A stretch of DNA of 5,392 nt from IMCC26077 sp044344975 (lineage in GTDB: Bacteria; Actinomycetota; Actinomycetes; Nanopelagicales; Nanopelagicaceae), in the NCBI GenBank assembly GCA_044344975.1, contig JBIJBY010000088.1, positions 1 through 5,392 of the forward strand, in the 5' to 3' direction. Made by a program: the position numbers and the translations under genes. The notes under the pieces were generated by a model, which was not told the origin of the DNA, ran no database searches, and saw only the letters and a program-made list of their open reading frames with translations. Position 1 is the stretch's first letter; each line of letters begins with the position of its first letter. Of the stretch, positions 1 to 4,422 are shown one piece after another.

Positions 1-631
1 ACAAACAGCTCGAGCGCGAGCATCTTTTGGAATTGATCAAACAAACTTTCCGGAATGGCAAGAGTTTCCCATTGAGTGGAAGTTGCCCGTTACCGATGCG
101 CTCTCAGAGAAGAGATTGGTCTGGGTAACCTCTCTCCCCGAATGGCCGGAAGAGTATCCACTCGTTGCTCAAGTGGAGTTTCCTTTCCCTGTGCGAACCC
201 ATATTGTCACACCCATCTTGCGCTTCAACGACTCTGTCGGCTGTTTTGGAATTTTCTCTAAACTCGAGTTAACACCCGATGAAGAGACCGAACTGCTTCT
301 CCAAACAATTGGGCATCTTATTTCGCTCAATATCTATCGAAAAGAGCGAGAACGAGCAAAGAAAGAATCCCCAAATGTAACGTCACTCACCGATCGGCAA
401 GTAGAGATTCTCGTTCACATCTCTGAGAAGAAGACCAATATTGAAATTGCTGACATCATGGGATACAGCGAATCAACAATTAGGCAAGAAACTATCCGTA
501 TCTTTGAGAAGTTGCATCTAAGTGGTCGGAACGAAGCGCGACGATTCTTTCTTGAGAATAAGGATCGTTTTGGTATCTCTGCACGAAGTAAAGGAGAGCT
601 CCCCTCTTCGCGTGAAGAGTTTGCTCATTAA
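1..631 (+). CDS. GAF-LuxR type transcriptional regulator, 5' end outside window
   Basis: This is a DNA-binding transcription regulator; its target genes and ligand are unknown. The frame is open from base 2 with no stop, giving 209 visible residues, so the gene begins upstream and the TTG at 83 is very probably internal. Visible residues 65-115 (TPILRFNDSVGCFGIF, then an acidic helix ending HLISLNIYR) look like the second half of a GAF-type sensory domain. A charged linker (KERERAKKES) follows. Residues about 129-182 form a LuxR/GerE helix-turn-helix, with LTDRQVEIL, then NIEIADIMGYSESTIRQ as the recognition unit, then IFEKLHLSGRNEA. The usual Arg-Glu of the first helix reads Arg-Gln, and the usual Lys-His after the recognition helix reads Gln-Glu. 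No receiver domain is visible, but one could lie upstream. The stop overlaps the next gene's start (TAATG), so both are probably on one mRNA. The LuxR assignment is firm; the GAF call is moderate. Confidence 0.85.
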   Translation, partial: QTARARASFGIDQTNFPEWQEFPIEWKLPVTDALSEKRLVWVTSLPEWPEEYPLVAQVEFPFPVRTHIVTPILRFNDSVGCFGIFSKLELTPDEETELLLQTIGHLISLNIYRKERERAKKESPNVTSLTDRQVEILVHISEKKTNIEIADIMGYSESTIRQETIRIFEKLHLSGRNEARRFFLENKDRFGISARSKGELPSSREEFAH

Positions 632-1785
632 TGGCAAACCTCACCCGCACTCCGCTCCTACAAGCCTCAGTTGAAGTTATTGGGCCTTATGATCATCAAA
701 TAAGTGAGGATGGCTGGATCAGTATTTCTCGTCTTCCACTCTGGACATGGAAACAATTCGGAGTGAGCGGATTGCATCGCTGGACCCGCTTTCCCTCTGG
801 GGTTCGCCTCCGCTTTCGCACAGAAAGCTCAATCATTGCCCTTGAAGTCCATGTTATGCCGCTAACCATTGCTCGCGTTATTGAAGAGCCTGCGGTAGCG
901 CGCTTTGATCTAGTAGTTGATGGAATTGAAACAGCAACTATTCCAGCAGTTAAAGGTGGGCAACTTCGCCTTGAAATGGATGGACCACTTGTAACGAGTG
1001 AAGAATTTATCCGCGGCGCTGGGGAAGAGATTATCTTCTCGAACCTCAAAGCAGGCATGAAAGAGATTGAGATCTGGCTTCCCGCTGGGGCGCTTGTTGA
1101 ACTTCGAGATATCAGCGCTGATTGCGAGATTCTTCCGCCCACACCGTCAGAGAAGAAGAGATGGCTCCACTACGGAAGTTCGATTAGCCAATGCGCTGAA
1201 ACCGATCGACCACTTGATATCTGGTCCGTTCACGCCAGCAGATTATTGGGCCTTGATATTCGCAATCTGGGCCTTGCTGGTGAGTGCCATCTTGATGGTT
1301 TTGTTGCTCGAACAATCGCTGCTACCCCTGCAGATTTCATCTCGCTTAAATTAGGAATTAACGTCGTCAACGGCGACAGCATGCGCGAACGATCATTTAT
1401 TCCAGCGGTTCATAACTTCCTCGACACCATTCGTGAGAAGCAACCAGATACGCCGATCCTGATTATCTCGCCGATCATCTGCCCATTCCATGAAGTAAAT
1501 CCCGGTCCTAGCCTTATCGGTGATGCTGGCTTCACTTCTATGGAACGGCCTGCACCGCTCGCAGCGGGCGCGCTTAACTTGCCAAAGATTCGTGCAATTT
1601 TGGAGAAAATTGTCTCAGAACGTGATGATGCAAATCTCTTTTTCATGAACGGTTTAGAGCTCTTTAATGAGGGTGATCTTGAGATGATGCCCGATCTACT
1701 CCACCCCAACTCGGCTGGATATCGCCTTATGGGCGAGCGCTTCGCCGCGAAACAAAGAGAGTTTATTTCGCGAGTAGTTCGTTAA
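631..1785 (+). CDS. SGNH/GDSL-family hydrolase with N-terminal beta-sandwich domain (SsfX3-like)
   Basis: The 384-residue product is probably an esterase, deacetylase or acyltransferase; the substrate is unknown. Residues about 10-165 are strand-rich and resemble the N-terminal beta-sandwich of SsfX3-like GDSL enzymes. The catalytic domain follows. Block I is YGSSIS with nucleophile Ser184. Block II is NLGLAGE with oxyanion Gly217. Block III is LGINVVNG with oxyanion Asn244. Block V is DLLHP with Asp355 and His358. The full Ser-Gly-Asn-His set is therefore present. The usual GDS reads GSS, a variant common outside the classical lipases. No signal peptide or membrane segment is seen, so a cytoplasmic enzyme is likely. 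The ATG at 631 overlaps the upstream stop by one base and has only a weak AAGAG-like ribosome site, so translation probably depends on coupling to the LuxR-type gene. The 3' end overlaps arsC on the other strand by 23 bases. Fold and active site are secure; the SsfX3 resemblance is from memory. Confidence 0.88.
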   Translation: MANLTRTPLLQASVEVIGPYDHQISEDGWISISRLPLWTWKQFGVSGLHRWTRFPSGVRLRFRTESSIIALEVHVMPLTIARVIEEPAVARFDLVVDGIETATIPAVKGGQLRLEMDGPLVTSEEFIRGAGEEIIFSNLKAGMKEIEIWLPAGALVELRDISADCEILPPTPSEKKRWLHYGSSISQCAETDRPLDIWSVHASRLLGLDIRNLGLAGECHLDGFVARTIAATPADFISLKLGINVVNGDSMRERSFIPAVHNFLDTIREKQPDTPILIISPIICPFHEVNPGPSLIGDAGFTSMERPAPLAAGALNLPKIRAILEKIVSERDDANLFFMNGLELFNEGDLEMMPDLLHPNSAGYRLMGERFAAKQREFISRVVR

Positions 1786-2182
1786 CCAAATTCTTCACGC
1801 GATCTTTAATTTGATCTCTAATTACCCGCACCTGCTCAATTCCTTGGCCGGCAGGATCATCAAGAACCCAATCTTCATATCGCTTTCCTGGGAAGAAGGG
1901 GCAAGTATCTCCACACCCCATTGTGATTACTACATCTGAGGCTTGAACTGCATCGACAGTAAGAATCTTCGGCTTGTTATTGGCAATATCAATGCCCTCT
2001 TCAGCCATCGCTGCAACTGCCACTGGGTTAATTGAATCTTTAGGAGCCGAACCAGCAGAGAGCACATCGATTCTCCCAGCCGCAAAGTGCGCCAAGAAGC
2101 CAGCTGCCATCTGGGAACGCCCCGCATTATGGACGCAGACAAAAAGTACTGAAGGTTTACTTGAGTCTAATTCAGCGCTCAT
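1763..2182 (-). CDS. arsC: Arsenate reductase of the low-molecular-weight phosphatase fold, probably mycothiol-dependent
   Basis: This cytoplasmic enzyme reduces arsenate to arsenite. Its 139 residues are typical for the family. The phosphate-binding loop C-V-H-N-A-G-R (Cys16 to Arg22, followed by Ser23) is the CX5R signature with nucleophile Cys16. The Asp-Pro general-acid motif is at LDDPAGQG (Asp109-Pro110). MGCGDTCPFFPGKRYEDW (88-105) is the conserved arsenate-reductase block. The other cysteines are Cys90 and Cys94, three residues apart. This differs from the wider cysteine pair of the thioredoxin-coupled enzymes and suggests the actinobacterial arsenate-mycothiol transferase type; that subtype is inference. 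The ATG lies inside the end of the aquaporin gene (11-base overlap, different frame), behind an AAAGGA ribosome site. The pair should be co-transcribed and translated together. A tyrosine phosphatase is the alternative reading, but the CGDTCP block and the channel neighbour favour arsenate. Confidence 0.92.
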   Translation of the reverse strand: MSAELDSSKPSVLFVCVHNAGRSQMAAGFLAHFAAGRIDVLSAGSAPKDSINPVAVAAMAEEGIDIANNKPKILTVDAVQASDVVITMGCGDTCPFFPGKRYEDWVLDDPAGQGIEQVRVIRDQIKDRVKNLVNELLAK

Positions 2183-2822
2183 TTTTCACCAGTCCTTTCA
2201 TAATTAAAAATCCAACGGCTGCGCCAATGATCTGAGCAGATATGAATGACAGTACTGACGCTGGCGCAATCCCAGTGAAATTATTGGTAAACACTCGCGC
2301 AATCGTAATTGCGGGGTTCGCAAAGCTAGTGGAGACGGTGACAAAGTATGCGCCTCCTATCCATGCGGCGACGGCTATAGGGATGAGGTTCGTTCGTTCC
2401 TGTTTTATAAGTAAGAGAATAAGTAGTAGAAGAATGGCTGTAGCGACAATCTCACCAAGGAAATTTTGAGATGAGCTTCGAGCTTTTTCAGAGATATCTA
2501 CTAATGATGAGGTGAACATCAAGTTGGCAAGAAATGTTCCCCCAATACCGCCAGCGAATTGTGCTGCCCAAAAGGGTGCGACTTCTCTCTTTGGGAAATC
2601 CTTTAGTAGCGCCAGCGCCCCAGTTACAACAGGGTTGAAATGTGCACCGCTAATCGGAGCAAGAAGAGTAATGCTCAAGCCTAAAACAAAAATAGTTGCC
2701 AGAGCGTTGACGAGCAATTGCACCAATAAGTCTTCAGAGAGAGATGCTGCCATGTATCCAGATCCCACTACGGCAAGTGCAATCAAGCCAGTTCCAAGAA
2801 ACTCCGAAAAGTACCTACGCAT
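2172..2822 (-). CDS. Aquaporin (MIP) family channel, probable arsenite channel
   Basis: This is a six-helix membrane channel of 216 residues, at the short end of the family. Predicted membrane segments are about 5-25, 33-55, 84-104, 121-140, 146-165 and 186-208. The paired family signatures are present: SGAHFNPVVT in loop B (Asn63-Pro64-Val65, so NPV instead of NPA) and FANPAITIAR in loop E (Asn169-Pro170-Ala171). The repeat-marking glutamates are Glu7 (SEFLGT) and Glu124 (GEIVAT). Residue 172, normally the pore-lining arginine directly after the second NPA, is Ile, so the selectivity filter should be wider and more hydrophobic than in water channels. With arsC directly downstream and overlapping, the likely role is passive exit of arsenite made by ArsC, as described for AqpS of Sinorhizobium meliloti. 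No ribosome site precedes the ATG, but a TATTCT box ends 7 bases upstream, which suits a leaderless mRNA. The family is certain; the arsenite substrate is inferred from context. Confidence 0.92.
   Translation of the reverse strand: MRRYFSEFLGTGLIALAVVGSGYMAASLSEDLLVQLLVNALATIFVLGLSITLLAPISGAHFNPVVTGALALLKDFPKREVAPFWAAQFAGGIGGTFLANLMFTSSLVDISEKARSSSQNFLGEIVATAILLLLILLLIKQERTNLIPIAVAAWIGGAYFVTVSTSFANPAITIARVFTNNFTGIAPASVLSFISAQIIGAAVGFLIMKGLVKNER
2193..2198 (-). promoter_or_regulatory. Ribosome binding site of arsC inside the aquaporin gene
   Basis: Read on the minus strand, AAAGGA lies 10 bases before the arsC ATG and within the last codons of the aquaporin gene, where it encodes Lys-Gly. Its presence supports the ATG at 2182 as the arsC start and indicates that translation of arsC is tied to ribosomes finishing the channel gene. 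Confidence 0.65.
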
Positions 2823-2829
2823 AGCGATG

Positions 2830-2835
2830 AGAATA
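2830..2835 (-). promoter_or_regulatory. Candidate -10 box of the aquaporin-arsC pair (leaderless)
   Basis: Minus-strand TATTCT fits the TANNNT form and ends 7 bases before the aquaporin ATG, so transcription could start at the ATG itself. The gene has no ribosome site, which agrees with a leaderless mRNA. No good -35 hexamer is visible at the usual distance. No clear operator-like palindrome is seen in the 46-base gap. Confidence 0.45.
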
Positions 2836-2868
2836 AGGTAAGAAGGTGAATTTAGGGTAAATCTGACG

Positions 2869-3663
2869 TTAAGTGAGAAGGTTGCGCATCTGGCGTTGAA
2901 TCAAATTTGCAGCAAAAATTGGGCTGACTCTGGCGAGAAAATTCAATGTTTTTGCATCCTTACCGATGAAAACTCTAGGCCGCTCTTTTTCGATGGCATC
3001 GACTATCAACACTGCTGCGACACTTGGTTCAGTCATTGGAATCTTCGATTTCTTCGCCAAATCTTTGGAAAGTCTCATGCCGGAGTTTGCCGCGATTTCA
3101 GTCCGCATTGCCCCCGGGAAAACCAAAGTCACGCGCACCTTCGTGCCACGCAACTCCGAACGCAGACCATCTGAGAGTTGAGCAAGCGCAGCTTTAGAAG
3201 CGCCATAAACGCTCTGTCCTGGGACGGGAGCGTAAGCGCCCATAGATGAGATGTTGACGATATGGCCCTCAGGCCTATCAAGGAGTACCGGCAAGAATGC
3301 CTTAATCATGAGAAGTGAACCCGTGAAATTCACTGCCATGACCCGTGCTGCTTCTTCAATCGATAACTCGTTGATTTTTTTAAATGGTTGGATTATTCCT
3401 GCATTATTGATGATCCCATCTACCTGACCTAATTTTTTGATAACAGCTTGCGGTAGAGAATTAATCGACCCCGGATCTGTAATGTCTATCAAAAAAGTTT
3501 CCACGCTTGAGCCCGCAATCTGTACTAATTTCGCGAGCGATTCTTCTCGATAATCTATCGCCGCAATCTTTGCGCCTTTGCTAATCAACATTCGCGCCAA
3601 CTCGCTACCAACCCCGCCACCAGCGCCAGTAATGACAAAGACTTTCTCTTTAACATTCACCAC
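2869..3663 (-). CDS. Classical short-chain dehydrogenase/reductase (SDR), substrate unknown
   Basis: This is an NAD(P)-dependent oxidoreductase of 264 residues, usual for classical SDRs. The Rossmann fold begins with TGAGGGVG (12-19). Asp37 at the end of the second strand (AIDYRE) favours NAD(H) over NADP(H). Asp60 lies in the adenine-pocket position and NNAG is at 86-89. The catalytic set is Asn112, Ser140 (NISSMG), Tyr153 and Lys157 (VYGASK). FPGAMRTEI (182-190) is the usual post-catalytic Pro-Gly loop. The hydrophobic and basic tail (VFIGKDAKTLNFLARV through IQRQMRNLL) resembles SDRs acting on lipophilic substrates, but that is weak evidence. The gene opens with two successive GTG codons (3661-3663 and 3658-3660) and no ribosome site. 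A TATCAT box lies 3 bases before the first and 6 before the second, so the second may be the real leaderless start. The aquaporin-arsC pair follows after 46 bases, so read-through into it is possible. No link to arsenic is evident. Confidence 0.9.
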   Translation of the reverse strand: MVNVKEKVFVITGAGGGVGSELARMLISKGAKIAAIDYREESLAKLVQIAGSSVETFLIDITDPGSINSLPQAVIKKLGQVDGIINNAGIIQPFKKINELSIEEAARVMAVNFTGSLLMIKAFLPVLLDRPEGHIVNISSMGAYAPVPGQSVYGASKAALAQLSDGLRSELRGTKVRVTLVFPGAMRTEIAANSGMRLSKDLAKKSKIPMTEPSVAAVLIVDAIEKERPRVFIGKDAKTLNFLARVSPIFAANLIQRQMRNLLT

Positions 3664-3694
3664 TTGATGATACTTAAACCTGGTGAGGTAAAGT
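3664..3694 (+). promoter_or_regulatory. Candidate leaderless promoter of the AlkD-like gene
   Basis: TAAAGT (3689-3694) fits TANNNT and ends 7 bases before the ATG at 3702. TTGATG (3664-3669) resembles a -35 element, but the 19-base spacer is longer than ideal. Between them, ACCT-GGTG-AGGT (3678-3689) is a short inverted repeat that could be an operator or chance. Confidence 0.4.
3667..3672 (-). promoter_or_regulatory. Candidate -10 box of the SDR gene
   Basis: Minus-strand TATCAT fits TANNNT and ends 3 bases before the first GTG and 6 before the second. If used, transcription would begin at or near the second GTG, making the mRNA leaderless and the protein one residue shorter. It overlaps the candidate -35 of the divergent gene, so the two promoters could compete. 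No -35 match is visible. Confidence 0.35.
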
Positions 3695-3701
3695 TGAGCG
3701 C

Positions 3702-4418
3702 ATGCGAGCTGAGAGCGTTCTGCGAGAACTTAAGTCGCGCGCCAACACCCGGAAAGCGATTGAATTACAACGCTTCTTTAAGACTGGCAAAGGTGAATAT
3801 GCCGAAGGAGACATTTTTCTTGGAATCGTGGTTCCAGAAACTCGCACGGTAGCGCGCGAGTATCAAGCCCTTGAGCTGGCGGAGCTCGAGAAACTTCTCA
3901 CCTCACCTTTACATGAGGCGCGATTCTGTGCACTGGTCATTCTCACTACTCGTTTCAAAAAGGCTAAGAGCGCAGCAGAAGCAAAGCGGTATTACGCCTT
4001 TTACATAAAGGCTTTAAATCGAGGTCAGATAAATAATTGGGACCTTATCGATGTCTCCGCGCCCACAATTGGCGAGTATTTACTAAATGAGAAGAGCTCT
4101 CTGGCTACCTTACGAAATATGGCGAAAAGTAAGGAGCTTTGGGTACGAAGGGCTGCCATGCTCTTTACCTTTGCCTCACTTCGGATAGGCGACACCAAAC
4201 CAACTATTGCAATCGCCAGAGCCTTATTGCGAGATGATCATGACTTAATGCATAAGGCTGTTGGTTGGGCTCTGCGCGAGGCAGGGAAAAGAAACCCTAC
4301 GCAACTCCGTGAATTTCTAAAGAGGCATGGCAAAGAGATGTCTCGAACTACGCTTAGGTATGCGATTGAAAAATTCACCGCTGCCGAGCGAAAGCGTTGG
4401 CTCGAAGAGACTCGCTGA
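3702..4418 (+). CDS. DNA alkylation repair protein, AlkD-like HEAT-repeat family
   Basis: The 238-residue, all-helical protein is related to AlkD, a glycosylase that removes bulky or positively charged alkylated bases such as 3-methyladenine and 7-methylguanine. The N-terminal block RFFKTGKGEY followed by GDIFLGIVVPETR is characteristic of this family. Aligned from memory to Bacillus cereus AlkD, the DNA-facing residues are retained: Trp113 and Asp117 in NNWDLIDVS (AlkD Trp109 and Asp113), Arg150 in WVRRAAM (Arg148) and Trp189 in KAVGWALRE (Trp187). AlkD Tyr27 appears to correspond to Phe25. The C-terminal SRTTLRYAIEKF is also typical. A functional enzyme is likely, though some relatives are binding-only. 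The ATG at 3702 is the only start possible after an in-frame stop at 3684-3686. It has a poor ribosome site (GAGG 13 bases upstream) but a TAAAGT box ending 7 bases before it, suiting a leaderless mRNA. It is divergent from the SDR and converges on TerC with a 4-base gap. Confidence 0.9.
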   Translation: MRAESVLRELKSRANTRKAIELQRFFKTGKGEYAEGDIFLGIVVPETRTVAREYQALELAELEKLLTSPLHEARFCALVILTTRFKKAKSAAEAKRYYAFYIKALNRGQINNWDLIDVSAPTIGEYLLNEKSSLATLRNMAKSKELWVRRAAMLFTFASLRIGDTKPTIAIARALLRDDHDLMHKAVGWALREAGKRNPTQLREFLKRHGKEMSRTTLRYAIEKFTAAERKRWLEETR

Positions 4419-4422
4419 TTGG

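Noticed and set aside
83..85. TTG as the start of the LuxR-type gene
   Set aside because: The frame is open back to base 2, no ribosome site precedes the TTG, and a start here would trim the sensory domain. The gene most likely begins upstream of the window.
696..1142. 148-codon open frame on the minus strand
   Set aside because: It is antisense to the well-supported SGNH hydrolase; its serine- and arginine-rich translation matches no family and looks like a shadow frame.
1768..1802. TCGCG and CGCGA inverted repeat as a terminator between the hydrolase and arsC
   Set aside because: The 5-base arms are 25 bases apart and no T-run follows; it also lies in coding sequence, so chance is the simpler reading.
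2835..2850. Near-tandem octamers AAGGTAAG and AAGGTGAA as an ArsR-type operator
   Set aside because: They are direct rather than inverted repeats, lack the usual ArsR palindrome, and lie in a purine-rich stretch where such similarity is easily accidental.
3678..3689. LexA/SOS box in front of the DNA repair gene
   Set aside because: ACCT-GGTG-AGGT does not match the actinobacterial GAAC-N4-GTTC pattern, so SOS control is not supported.
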